From Oscillospiraceae bacterium (GTDB taxonomy: Bacteria; Bacillota; Clostridia; Oscillospirales; Oscillospiraceae), in the NCBI GenBank assembly GCA_902802045.1, contig CADCKQ010000001.1, forward strand, positions 1-64,000: a stretch of 64,000 bases of DNA. The letters run 5' to 3'. Position numbers and translations under genes: made by a program. Positions 18,186 to 27,310 of this stretch are shown here, one piece after another. Below the pieces are notes generated by a model. The model saw only the letters and a list, made by a program, of their open reading frames with translations, ran no database searches and was not told the DNA's origin. How positions within the stretch are numbered: position 1 is the first letter of the stretch; each line of letters starts with the position of its first letter.

Positions 18186-19304
18186 TTATAAGCGATGTCT
18201 TCTTATTACTCTGAGGCGGACTTTAGGGATCTTCATCCTGCCCAATTCCGCCATGTTGCGAATCCACTGCTCTGTTAGCAGCTCGAAAAATCTGCTTACT
18301 GAAGGGTCCTTTCGAAGCTCGTTCGTAACCGAGACTGCCTCTCTGAGCTTGCTCTCCGTTAGATCCGTTATGGTCTCCGCTCCCTCCGAGGAGAGAATGG
18401 AATACATCGAGTCCGCCGTCTCGGCGATCTCTTCGGGCGTTAGCGTCCTCGAGACCTCAAAAGCGGCGTCTCTGAAAGCTTTTGTTGCGGCGCTGAAACC
18501 CTCCGCCCTGACAAACGAGGTCCCTTTCACCTTCCATTTGAAACCGTCGTGGGCAGAGATCCCGGATACATCCGTATCCACTATCTCGCAATCCTTATCG
18601 AAATACAAAATGACGCCGACAGTCGTATTTTTGGAGACGATTGTGTGAAGTTTGGGCCTGATAGCAAGAAATCCTCTGTTTTGCGATACGTCTTTGAAAA
18701 ATCCGGGGCCGTCAAAATTATATACGGAAGAGATCTTGCTCTTTGTCTGAGCGGAAGCGGTCATCGCAGCGAAAACTGCCAGGTTCCCGCCTTTTGAATG
18801 TCCTCCGATGATGATCGGATCATCACTTTTTGAGGCTTCAGCTCTAAGATATTCGGCGGCATCCCATTGGGCGGGGATTATTCCCGTTGCGCCGAGCATA
18901 AAGTCTTCCTTCCAGGCAAGAAGCGTATCGTCCGTGCCGCGGAAGGCAACATATCTCGTATTGTCCGGCAGTATGACTGTTAGGGCAGAGAACTGCTCGC
19001 CTTTCTCTTCATCGAATATACTGACGTAATCTCCAAGACGGAGGTCTTTGTATCTGGGTGTTTCCGGAAGTCTCCTGATAGTCTCCAGCACATATTGGCT
19101 TGAAAGAGCTCCCAGAGTGTTTATCTCCTTCTTCTCCATGCCTTCGACAGCTTCCCTGACAGATACGAAACCATTTTTGGGAACTATACCCGTGAAATCC
19201 GGCGAGCCGAGCTTGCTTATTATATAACTGTCCACTTCGTTAAACGGAGAGACCGCAAAGCGTATATCTCCGCGCCAGTCGATGTAATCTGTTATATTAG
19301 CCAC
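18186..19304 (-). CDS. DUF2974 alpha/beta hydrolase (Mbeg1-like lipase)
   Basis: A 372-residue protein with a lipase-type fold. The nucleophile elbow GGHSKGGN puts the catalytic serine at 170, and the upstream YVAFRGTDDTLLAWKED is typical of class 3 lipases and DUF2974. No signal peptide is visible, so it is likely cytoplasmic or released by another route. It stands alone, with its own terminator. The substrate is unknown. Confidence 0.8.
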   Translation of the reverse strand: MANITDYIDWRGDIRFAVSPFNEVDSYIISKLGSPDFTGIVPKNGFVSVREAVEGMEKKEINTLGALSSQYVLETIRRLPETPRYKDLRLGDYVSIFDEEKGEQFSALTVILPDNTRYVAFRGTDDTLLAWKEDFMLGATGIIPAQWDAAEYLRAEASKSDDPIIIGGHSKGGNLAVFAAMTASAQTKSKISSVYNFDGPGFFKDVSQNRGFLAIRPKLHTIVSKNTTVGVILYFDKDCEIVDTDVSGISAHDGFKWKVKGTSFVRAEGFSAATKAFRDAAFEVSRTLTPEEIAETADSMYSILSSEGAETITDLTESKLREAVSVTNELRKDPSVSRFFELLTEQWIRNMAELGRMKIPKVRLRVIRRHRL

Positions 19305-19407
19305 TTTTAATTACCTCATTCTGCTTTTGCACATATTACCATGAAACACGAAATAAAGAAGCCGATATTTCTTGATTTTTCAATTTATTCATAATATATT
19401 ATTGAGC

Positions 19408-20277
19408 ATGTTTGAACTTATTCTTGATTCACTTATCGATGCTCTGAAAGACGGAGCCCTGAGCGTTCCCATTCTGTTTCTCTCCTATCTGTTTATGGAA
19501 TGGCTCGAGAGGAGCGAAAAACTGAACGAGGAGATCCTCTCCGGGCGCTCAAAAAAAGCAGGCCCTCTTATAGGAGGGCTTTTGGGGGCTGTCCCGCAGT
19601 GCGGAATATCAGGCGCTTCTGCCGCGCTTTTCTCAACGGGAACGATCTCGCTCGGAACAATGCTCGCCGTATTTTTCGCGACCTCCGACGAGATGCTCCC
19701 CGTGCTTTTAACGGAGCTCGGACGTCAAAGCGGAGTATCGGCGCTTTTAATATTCAGGATCCTGCTAGGAAAGATACTTTTGGGCGTTGTTCTGGGTTAT
19801 CTTGCCGATCTCATCTTTTCAAAGCTCCTGCGCCCCGGGAAGGATATACATTCCTTCTGCGAGAGGGAAAACTGCGACTGTGATGAAGACGGCAACATCT
19901 TTATCGCAGCTTTAAAGCATACCTTAAAGATTGCTCTTATTCTTATAATCACAGGCTTCGTGCTGAACTTCCTGCTTTCTTATGCCGGTGCCGATGCCTT
20001 GAGCGGAACAGTTTTGAACCGGCCTGTCGTCGGTGAGCTGCTGCTCGCTCTCTTCGGGCTCATCCCGAACTGCTCCGTCTCTGTCGCTATAACGCAGGCG
20101 TGGATCTCCGGAATAATCGGCACGGGAGGTCTTTTCGCGGGGCTTCTCTCCAATGCGGGAATGGGACTGATCGTCCTTTTCCGGACAAACAGGAACATGA
20201 GAGAGAACTTCCTGATAGTTTTAATAATGCTTGTTCTGAGCTTTCTCAGCGGAAGCATTGTAGGACTTATATTTTAA
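19408..20277 (+). CDS. ArsP_2-type heavy-metal/arsenic exporter-like membrane protein
   Basis: A 289-residue, roughly 8-10 helix protein matching the putative 10TM heavy-metal exporter family (often labelled arsenic efflux). Conserved repeats are GAVPQCGISGASAALFSTG and GLIPNCSVSVAITQAW, each with a PxC centre, plus a cysteine-rich loop CERENCDCDEDG between the halves that could bind metal. I prefer the ATG at 19408 (MFELILDSLIDAL), as in family members, over an upstream TTG. Substrate is unproven. Confidence 0.75.
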   Translation: MFELILDSLIDALKDGALSVPILFLSYLFMEWLERSEKLNEEILSGRSKKAGPLIGGLLGAVPQCGISGASAALFSTGTISLGTMLAVFFATSDEMLPVLLTELGRQSGVSALLIFRILLGKILLGVVLGYLADLIFSKLLRPGKDIHSFCERENCDCDEDGNIFIAALKHTLKIALILIITGFVLNFLLSYAGADALSGTVLNRPVVGELLLALFGLIPNCSVSVAITQAWISGIIGTGGLFAGLLSNAGMGLIVLFRTNRNMRENFLIVLIMLVLSFLSGSIVGLIF

Positions 20278-20279
20278 GC

Positions 20280-21014
20280 CTATATAATAAATCCGCCGTC
20301 GGCAGTGATGACCTGGCCGGTTATGTACGACGAAGAATCGGATGCGAGGAAATACACACACTCTGCGATCTCCTCAGCCTTCCCGAGCCTTCCCAGCGCA
20401 ATGGTATCCGCAAGCGAATCCAGAGTTTCCTGCCCCAGGACCTTTACCATATCCGTATCTATGACGCCCGGAGCCACACAGTTGACTCTGATTCCGCTCG
20501 GCGCCAGCTCCGCTGCAAGAGACCTTGTGAGACCGATTATAGCGTGCTTCGTCGAGGAATAGGCGACTTCCATGGAGGCTCCGTGGTTTCCCCAGATCGA
20601 AGAAGTGTTCACAATGCATCCGGCATGCTCATGGAGCATATTCGGCAATACGGCTTTGATGGTATTGAAACAGCCTCCCAGGTTCACATCGAAGATCCTC
20701 TTCCAGTACTCGTGGGTCATGTCCTGAAAAAGTGTCTGCTTTGCTATTCCTGCATTATTGACAAGAAGGCTTATATGACCCAATGTCTCTTCCGTCTTCC
20801 TGACCATCAGATTCACCTGTTCGGGATCTGCAACATCCGCCTTACAGATCATTCCGCTCAGGCCCTCAGAATTTAATATGTCGAGGAGCTCGAGCGCTTT
20901 GTCCTCACGCTCTATGTAATTTATGCATACGGAATACCCGTTTCTCGCGAGCTTTAATGCTACGGCTCTGCCTATTCCGCGCGATGAACCGGTTACCAGC
21001 GCAACTTTATTCAT
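20280..21014 (-). CDS. Short-chain dehydrogenase/reductase, FabG-like
   Basis: A 244-residue SDR. It has the glycine-rich NAD(P) motif GSSRGIG (about 8-14), the NNAGIA motif, the catalytic Ser in NTSSIWG, and Tyr/Lys in YSSTKHA. The C terminus ADGGFII fits 3-oxoacyl-ACP reductases. The start at 21014 lies inside the end of plsC (ATGAATAA overlap), suggesting translational coupling. FabG function is plausible beside an acyltransferase, but the family has many substrates. Confidence 0.85.
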   Translation of the reverse strand: MNKVALVTGSSRGIGRAVALKLARNGYSVCINYIEREDKALELLDILNSEGLSGMICKADVADPEQVNLMVRKTEETLGHISLLVNNAGIAKQTLFQDMTHEYWKRIFDVNLGGCFNTIKAVLPNMLHEHAGCIVNTSSIWGNHGASMEVAYSSTKHAIIGLTRSLAAELAPSGIRVNCVAPGVIDTDMVKVLGQETLDSLADTIALGRLGKAEEIAECVYFLASDSSSYITGQVITADGGFII

Positions 21015-21825
21015 TCTCCGATTTGCCCTCAAGAAAGTCCCCGATCATAGATCTTACATATGGAGACATCTCAGCAGTTTTCATCTCCGTTACCCTCTCG
21101 GTATCTATCACTTCAAGCACGGAGATCTTCACCTCCGTTTTTCTCAGCGGGAAATTCTTCATTATGTTTTCAGAGCCCGAAGTCGCCGCCACGACGACCG
21201 GGCATTTTGCTTTTTCGGCTATCTTGAAGGAGCCGTTGTGAAAAGGCAGAAGCTCTCCGGTCTTTGAACGGTGCCCTTCCGGATAGATGCCGATACTGCA
21301 TATACCCTTTTTGATATAATCGGAAGCAGTGAGTATGGTCTTCAGTGCCTCACGGTTGTTCTCCCTGTCGATAGTGAGGCATCCGATGCCCTCTGCCATA
21401 AATCCGATAGGTTTGAAATTGAAATTCGACGGCTTTGATATGAAGGATATATTCAGTTCAGATTTTAGTCCCATGATGATAAGAGGATCAAAGCCTGACC
21501 TGTGATTGCTGACCCACAGGAAATTCTTCTCACCGATCTTGTCAAATCCTTCAAACTCAGCTTTGACCCCGAAATACTCGCATAGAAGTTTTGCTATTGC
21601 TCTGCACCAGAATTTTGCCATAGCGTTCTGCTTTTCCACCGGTGCTTTTTTTACGAAAAATGACAACAGGCAGGCGAGCAATGCAAATATTATGTTAACA
21701 GCTATAAAAACAGCAACGAAAATCGCCAGTATACACACTACTGCCTGGGGAATAGAGCTCCAGGCAGTATTTGCAGATATAAGCGCTGTCAGGGCAACAG
21801 CTGTTGAAAATAATATGTAAATCAA
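21007..21825 (-). CDS. plsC: 1-acyl-sn-glycerol-3-phosphate acyltransferase
   Basis: A 272-residue membrane acyltransferase that adds the second acyl chain in phosphatidic acid synthesis. Two N-terminal hydrophobic stretches (about 1-57) precede the catalytic NHRSGFD (His108, Asp113) and the substrate motif PEGHRSKTGELLPF. It is coupled to the downstream FabG-like gene and follows the phosphofructokinase gene after 6 bases, so all three are probably one transcript. Confidence 0.92.
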   Translation of the reverse strand: MIYILFSTAVALTALISANTAWSSIPQAVVCILAIFVAVFIAVNIIFALLACLLSFFVKKAPVEKQNAMAKFWCRAIAKLLCEYFGVKAEFEGFDKIGEKNFLWVSNHRSGFDPLIIMGLKSELNISFISKPSNFNFKPIGFMAEGIGCLTIDRENNREALKTILTASDYIKKGICSIGIYPEGHRSKTGELLPFHNGSFKIAEKAKCPVVVAATSGSENIMKNFPLRKTEVKISVLEVIDTERVTEMKTAEMSPYVRSMIGDFLEGKSENE

Positions 21826-21831
21826 GTTATG

Positions 21832-22917
21832 TTAATCTCCGAAAGATATTCCGATGTCTCTTCCGACCTGTATCAGCGGGTGGTCGGTCGGCAGGAATTT
21901 TGTTCTCTCCGCGGCTTCAGCCAGCGGTATGGGAACTATGATCCCGTTCTGCATGGCCACCATCTTTCCGTAATCCTTTTTTACTACAAGATCCGCAGCA
22001 GCCGCTCCGAAATGAGTTGCAAGAACTCTGTCATACGGGCAAGGAGGACCGCCTCTCTGGTAATGGCCGGGGATAGTAACTCTTGTCTCCTGTCCCGTTC
22101 TCTTCTCGATTGTGTCCGCGAGCTCATATGATATCGTGGGATATTTTGAACTCTCCTTTTTCTTTCTGGCGGCTTCCTCGTCAAATTCACCTTCAGTTTT
22201 GGATCTGGCGCCTTCGGCAACTGCAAGTATGGAGAAATGCCTCCCGCTTTCCCGTCTTTCTTCAAGATACTCCACTATTCTGTCTATATCATACGGGATC
22301 TCGGGAAGGAGTATGACGTCAGCTCCGGAACCGACACCGGCATAAAGCGTGAGCCAGCCGGCATCCCTGCCCATGAGTTCGACAAGAAAGATCCGTCCGT
22401 GCGAGGATGCAGTCGAATGGATATAATCTATGACGTTTGTCGCGATATCTACGGCGCTCTGAAAGCCGAATGTGACGTCTGTACCCCAGATATCGTTATC
22501 GATAGTCTTTGGAAGCGTGACGACATTCATTCCGGCATCCATCAGAAGCTTTGCGCTCTTCTGGGTACCGTTTCCTCCCATTATGACAAGACAGTCGAGA
22601 TTCAGGCGGTTATAGGTATCCTTCATAGCGGGAATAAGGCTTTCGCCATTATCGTCTACAATGTCTTTTCCCGGAATATAGCTTTGGCGGGAAGTTCCGA
22701 GGATCGTTCCTCCTTGGGTGATGATGCCCGAAAAATCGCGGCTTTCCATGAATTTGTAATCTCTGTCTATCAGCCCGCGGTATCCGTCCTGCATACCGAA
22801 AATCTCAATATCTTTTATTCTTTCCAGAAGCGCTTTCCCGACACCTCTGATTGCAGCATTGAGTCCCTGGCAATCGCCTCCGCTTGTTACCAAAGCGACT
22901 CTGGTTATTTTTTTCAA
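21832..22917 (-). CDS. pfkA: 6-phosphofructokinase
   Basis: A 361-residue phosphofructokinase. Nucleotide and substrate motifs are TSGGDCQGLNAAIRG, GGNGTQK (114-120) and PKTIDNDIWGTD (136-147). The second Gly of GGNG points to ATP as donor, while the Lys of PKTIDND is usual in pyrophosphate-dependent or mixed groups, so the phosphate donor is uncertain. It uses a TTG start with AAAGGAGG 8 bases upstream. Confidence 0.92.
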   Translation of the reverse strand: MKKITRVALVTSGGDCQGLNAAIRGVGKALLERIKDIEIFGMQDGYRGLIDRDYKFMESRDFSGIITQGGTILGTSRQSYIPGKDIVDDNGESLIPAMKDTYNRLNLDCLVIMGGNGTQKSAKLLMDAGMNVVTLPKTIDNDIWGTDVTFGFQSAVDIATNVIDYIHSTASSHGRIFLVELMGRDAGWLTLYAGVGSGADVILLPEIPYDIDRIVEYLEERRESGRHFSILAVAEGARSKTEGEFDEEAARKKKESSKYPTISYELADTIEKRTGQETRVTIPGHYQRGGPPCPYDRVLATHFGAAAADLVVKKDYGKMVAMQNGIIVPIPLAEAAERTKFLPTDHPLIQVGRDIGISFGD

Positions 22918-22991
22918 GGATCTGACCTCCTTTATTTGTTGTCATTATATTACTCAAACTGACCGTAAAGTTCAATATTTTTTAGGTGCTA

Positions 22992-23019
22992 TTGAATTAT
23001 TTTTTCATTCTGATAAAAT
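22992..23019 (+). promoter_or_regulatory. Probable promoter of the smsCB-led operon
   Basis: TTGAAT (22992-22997), 16 bases, TAAAAT (23014-23019), 38 bases before the first start codon, in an AT-rich gap between divergent genes. Confidence 0.55.
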
Positions 23020-23056
23020 AGCTCTTGCGACTTTGTTTTCAGCATTATAGAAAGAG

Positions 23057-23803
23057 ATGGAATTTGAAATGCTTGAGCTTAAAAATCTGAGCTTTAAAGT
23101 AATCGATGAGACCGGAAATGAAAAAACGATCATTGACGATGTCAGTTTTACTGTCAAAGATGACAGCTTTGTGGTGATTACCGGCCCGAACGGCAGCGGA
23201 AAATCTACCCTTGCCCGCCTCATCATGGGCATAGAAAAGCCCAGCGCCGGGCGGATCTTCTTTGACGGAGAAGATATCACAGATAAGTCCATAACCGAGC
23301 GTGCAAACATGGGCATAAGCTTTGCCCTTCAGCAGCCGGTCAAATTCAAGGGCATTCAGGTCATAGATCTTTTGAGGCTTGCTGCCAAGAAAAAGCTGTC
23401 TGTCTCACAGGCATGCGAGTATCTGAGTTTTGTCGGACTTTGCGCCAGGGACTACGTCAACCGTGAGGTCAACGCCTCCCTGTCCGGAGGAGAGCTTAAG
23501 CGCATAGAGATCGCAACGCTTCTAGCCCGAAACACCAAGCTTTCTGTTTTTGACGAACCTGAAGCCGGCATAGATCTCTGGAGCTTCCAGAGCTTAAACC
23601 GTGTTTTCGAAAACATGAGAAAGGATACCAAGGGCTCGATCCTTATAATCTCCCACCAGGAGCGTATACTGAATATAGCGGATGAGATCATCATTCTCTC
23701 CGGAGGCAAGATAATCCAGTCCGGCGCCAAGGACGATATTCTTCCCTCGCTTTTGAAGGATTCTACACAGACGGCATGCTCAGTTCTTGAAGGGAGGGCA
23801 TAA
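23057..23803 (+). CDS. SufC-like ABC ATPase of a minimal Fe-S system (SmsC-like)
   Basis: A 248-residue soluble ABC ATPase. Walker A is GPNGSGKST, signature LSGGELKRIEIATLLA and Walker B LSVFDEPEAGID, as in SufC. It is followed 2 bases later by a single SufB/SufD-like gene, with no SufS, SufU or SufA nearby. This two-gene form matches minimal SUF-like systems described in anaerobes. The start could also be 12 bases downstream (MLELKNLSF), with GGA 7 bases before it. Confidence 0.85.
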   Translation: MEFEMLELKNLSFKVIDETGNEKTIIDDVSFTVKDDSFVVITGPNGSGKSTLARLIMGIEKPSAGRIFFDGEDITDKSITERANMGISFALQQPVKFKGIQVIDLLRLAAKKKLSVSQACEYLSFVGLCARDYVNREVNASLSGGELKRIEIATLLARNTKLSVFDEPEAGIDLWSFQSLNRVFENMRKDTKGSILIISHQERILNIADEIIILSGGKIIQSGAKDDILPSLLKDSTQTACSVLEGRA

Positions 23804-23805
23804 TA

Positions 23806-24726
23806 ATGCTTGATGAGATACAGAAGAGGCTCCTCAGAGAGATAGCAGATCTGCATACGGTTCCTTCAGGCGCCTACAATATCCGTTCAAACTCCAAACT
23901 TGAGGCTAGAAATACCACAGCCAATATAGACATAGTTTCAAAGACCGAAAAATCCGGAATAGATATCTACATAAAGCCCGGCACAAAAAACGAGAGTGTT
24001 CATATCCCTGTCGTTTTAAGCGAATCGGGGCTTAAAGAGACTGTATACAACGATTTCCATATTGGAGAGAATTGTGATGTCGTCATCGTCGCAGGCTGCG
24101 GTATCAACAATTGCGGCACAGGCGACAGCGAGCACGACGGAGTTCACCGTTTCTTCGTAGGCAAAAACTCCAAAGTAAAGTATGTTGAGAAGCACTACGG
24201 TGAGGGAGACGGGCGCGGAAAACGCATTTTAAACCCTGTGACTGAGGTCTATCAGGAAGAGGGCAGTTCAGTCGAAATGGAGATGGTCCAGATAAAAGGC
24301 GTTGACTCCACTGTCCGCACCACTCTCTCCAAGCTCGAAAAAGGCGCAAAGCTTGTGATCAGGGAGCGCCTTCTTACCCACGGCAGTCAGACTGCTGTAA
24401 GCAACTATACGACGGAGCTTAACGGAGAGGGCAGCTCTGCAGATGTCGTATCCAGATCGGTCGCCAAGGAGGATTCATATCAGAAATTCGTGTCACGGAT
24501 AGTGGGTAATGCCCCCTGCACCGGACACACGGAGTGCGATGCCATTATTATGAACAATGCCAGGATCCTCGCTGTTCCAGAGCTTGAAGCCAATGATCTG
24601 GACGCATCTCTGATCCATGAAGCGGCTATAGGAAAAATAGCCGGTGAACAGATTATAAAACTGGAGACTTTAGGCCTTACCGAGCAGGAAGCTGAAGAAC
24701 AGATAGTAAACGGTTTCCTTAAGTAA
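23806..24726 (+). CDS. SufB/SufD-like scaffold protein of a minimal Fe-S system (SmsB-like)
   Basis: A 306-residue beta-helix protein of the SufB/SufD family, shorter than classical SufB (about 470). The C-terminal core has GNAPCTGHTECDAIIM and VPELEANDLDASLIHEAAIGKI, where SufB/D proteins hold the conserved Cys/His/Glu region. Candidate cluster ligands include the cysteines at GCGINNCG and APCTGHTEC. It probably forms a complex with the SufC-like ATPase upstream and assembles or transfers Fe-S clusters. Confidence 0.85.
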   Translation: MLDEIQKRLLREIADLHTVPSGAYNIRSNSKLEARNTTANIDIVSKTEKSGIDIYIKPGTKNESVHIPVVLSESGLKETVYNDFHIGENCDVVIVAGCGINNCGTGDSEHDGVHRFFVGKNSKVKYVEKHYGEGDGRGKRILNPVTEVYQEEGSSVEMEMVQIKGVDSTVRTTLSKLEKGAKLVIRERLLTHGSQTAVSNYTTELNGEGSSADVVSRSVAKEDSYQKFVSRIVGNAPCTGHTECDAIIMNNARILAVPELEANDLDASLIHEAAIGKIAGEQIIKLETLGLTEQEAEEQIVNGFLK

Positions 24727-24755
24727 AATGAGTTTAGGGCTCCGGATCTCATAAT

Positions 24756-27305
24756 ATGCAAAACCTTGTTATCGGTGTTCTCGCCCACGCAGATGCCGGA
24801 AAGACCACTCTGTGTGAGGCTCTTCTATACAGATCCGGCGCAATTAGGACTCTTGGAAGGGTAGATCACAGGAATGCTCACCTGGATACTGAAGTGCTCG
24901 AACGTGAAAGAGGCATAACGATCTTCTCTCACCAGGCGAGGTTCTCTTTACCCGGTGATATTTCCGTTGATCTCCTTGATACCCCCGGACATGCTGATTT
25001 TTCTGCTGAAGCGGAGAGGACTCTCTCCGTTCTGGATGCGGCTGTTCTTGTTATTTCCGCTGCTTCCGGAGTTCAGGCACATACGGAGACATTATGGGCG
25101 CTTTTGGCGCGCTATTATGTCCCCGTTTTTATTTTCGTGACAAAAAAAGACATAGCCTTCCGGACAAAAGATGAGCTTCTCAGAGACCTCTCTTCGCTCT
25201 CGGAAAAATGCGTCGATTTTTCCCTTTCGGGAGATGACCTGTATGAGGCCTGCGCTCTCAATGATGAGGCAGCTCTTGAAAACTATATCGAAAAAGGCTC
25301 CCTGTCTGATGAAGGTATTAAGAGTCTTATAAAAAAGCGTTCTGTCTTCCCCTGCTTTTTCGGTTCCGGACTCAGGCTCCAGGGAATAGACGAGTTCCTC
25401 GAAGGACTGGGCAGGTATGCCCCGGGCAATTTATATCCCGCGGCATTCAGCGCGAGTGTATTCAAGATCCTTCACGACCCCTCTTTCGGAAGGCTTTCCT
25501 TTATGAAGATAACTGGAGGTTCTTTAAAAGTCCGCTCATTGATATCGTATTTCCCTAAAGACGGAAGCTCATGGATATCGGAAAAAGTAAGCGCCATAAG
25601 GCGTTTTTCGGGCACTTCCTCCGAAGCTGCCGAGGAAGTCAGTGCAGGCGCTGTCGCCGCTGTTGCCGGGCTTTCAAAGACCTTCCCGGGACAGATGCTC
25701 GGAGAAGGAGCTTCTTTTTCCGCTCCCGTCCTGGAGCCCCTGATGTCCTTCCGCATGCTGCCTCCGAAAGACACGGATCCGCACATCCTTATGCAGAAGC
25801 TTACCGAGCTTGCTGAGGAAGATCCTCTTCTCTCCCCTTCCTGGGACAGCAGTCTCGGTGAGATCCATATAAAGCTTATGGGCCCGATACAGAAGGAGGT
25901 TCTAATATCTCTTTTAAAAGACCGTTTCGGCGCTGACGTGGAGATAGATTCTCCCCGCATACTGTACAAGGAGACGATATCCGGGCCGGTTGAAGGGATC
26001 GGGCATTTTGAACCACTGAGACATTATGCTGAAGTGCATCTCGCTCTTGAACCTCTTCCGAGAGATTCGGGAATCGTGATAACTTCCTCATGCAGCGAGG
26101 ACCTGCTCGACAGAAATTACCAGCGCCTTATACTCTCGGTTCTTGCCGAGAAGGAGCACAGGGGCGTTCTTACAGGTTCTCCTCTGACTGATGTCAAGAT
26201 CACTCTTCTTGCCGGCAGAGCCCATGTCAAGCACACGGAAGGCGGAGATTTCAGAGAGGCTGCTCTGCGTGCCGTGCGCCAGGGTCTCATGCAGGCGAAG
26301 AGCGTTCTGCTTGAGCCCCAGTACTGTTTTAAGCTCACTGTACCGTCTGAGCATATCGGCAGAGCAATTAGCGATATCCGCCTCATGAAAGGCAGCTTTG
26401 AAGGCCCTGCATCTGATGGTGCATTTTCATCGATTGAGGGCAAAGTCGGCGTTGAGGCACTGGGAGATTATTCCCTCGAGCTTGCCGCCTGGTCCAAAGG
26501 CAGGGGTAAACTGAGCTGTACACCGTCAGGATTTGATGTATGCAAAAACGGGGAGGAAGTTATCGCCTCTATCGGATATGACCCTGATCGTGATACTGAA
26601 AACCCTTCAGGAAGCATATTCTGTTCACATGGGGCCGGTACCTTTGTTCCGTGGAATGAGGTCCCGAAATACATGCATCTGGATACGGGATATGGAAAAG
26701 TTCAAGTCAAAGACGACTTCCCGCGTATATACAGGCGCAATTTCGATCTCGATGACAAAGAGCTTGAGGAGATCATGCAGCGGGAATTCGGTCCGATAAA
26801 GAGAAGGCAGTATGCCGAAGTCTCGGAGGCTCCTTCCGAAGCTCCGGATCTGTTCAGGCGATCCAGGCAGCGGCTGATAATCGACGGATACAACCTTATT
26901 TTCTCCTGGCCGGAACTTAAGGAGCTCGCTCTCTCGGATATGGACCTTGCCCGCTCCCACCTTCTTGATATGCTGGAAAACTTCTCGGGCTTTACAAAGT
27001 CCTCGATCGTTCTCGTCTTTGACGGCTACAGACTTAAAGGTTCACAGGGAGAAAAAGAAGAGCGCAACGGGGTAAACATCGTCTTTACGAAAGAGAGTGA
27101 AACTGCCGACGCGTATATAGAATCTCTAGCCTCCGGGATCGGAAAAAACGAGGAGGTAACCGTAGTTACCTCGGACAATCTGATTCGCGTCTCAGCAATG
27201 CGCTCCGGAGTTCTCAGAATGTCCTCAGAAAGCTTCCGTGCAGAAGTTGAAACCGTACAGAAGCAGATCGAAGCGGCAATCGCAGAGATAAACATGAAAG
27301 GCTGA
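24756..27305 (+). CDS. EF-G/TetM-like translational GTPase fused to a YacP/Rae1-type NYN endonuclease
   Basis: An 849-residue protein in two parts. Residues 1 to about 650 are a translation-factor GTPase of the TetM/EF-G type: G1 AHADAGKT (10-17), RGITI (52-56), DTPGH (75-79) and TKKD (129-132, where the usual Asn is Thr), followed by EF-G-like domains. From about 705, RLIIDGYNLIFSWPELKEL (Asp710), VLVFDGYRLKG, VFTKESETAD and VTSDN match the YacP/Rae1 NYN ribonuclease. Rae1 cuts mRNA at the ribosomal A site. A TetM label alone would be misleading; a role in ribosome rescue is inferred. Confidence 0.85.
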   Translation: MQNLVIGVLAHADAGKTTLCEALLYRSGAIRTLGRVDHRNAHLDTEVLERERGITIFSHQARFSLPGDISVDLLDTPGHADFSAEAERTLSVLDAAVLVISAASGVQAHTETLWALLARYYVPVFIFVTKKDIAFRTKDELLRDLSSLSEKCVDFSLSGDDLYEACALNDEAALENYIEKGSLSDEGIKSLIKKRSVFPCFFGSGLRLQGIDEFLEGLGRYAPGNLYPAAFSASVFKILHDPSFGRLSFMKITGGSLKVRSLISYFPKDGSSWISEKVSAIRRFSGTSSEAAEEVSAGAVAAVAGLSKTFPGQMLGEGASFSAPVLEPLMSFRMLPPKDTDPHILMQKLTELAEEDPLLSPSWDSSLGEIHIKLMGPIQKEVLISLLKDRFGADVEIDSPRILYKETISGPVEGIGHFEPLRHYAEVHLALEPLPRDSGIVITSSCSEDLLDRNYQRLILSVLAEKEHRGVLTGSPLTDVKITLLAGRAHVKHTEGGDFREAALRAVRQGLMQAKSVLLEPQYCFKLTVPSEHIGRAISDIRLMKGSFEGPASDGAFSSIEGKVGVEALGDYSLELAAWSKGRGKLSCTPSGFDVCKNGEEVIASIGYDPDRDTENPSGSIFCSHGAGTFVPWNEVPKYMHLDTGYGKVQVKDDFPRIYRRNFDLDDKELEEIMQREFGPIKRRQYAEVSEAPSEAPDLFRRSRQRLIIDGYNLIFSWPELKELALSDMDLARSHLLDMLENFSGFTKSSIVLVFDGYRLKGSQGEKEERNGVNIVFTKESETADAYIESLASGIGKNEEVTVVTSDNLIRVSAMRSGVLRMSSESFRAEVETVQKQIEAAIAEINMKG

Positions 27306-27310
27306 AAAAA

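Noticed and set aside
24756..27305. Annotation as a tetracycline resistance protein (TetM/TetO)
   Set aside because: The GTPase part is only distantly TetM-like and the C-terminal 140 residues are a YacP/Rae1-type NYN nuclease. Resistance cannot be claimed from this.
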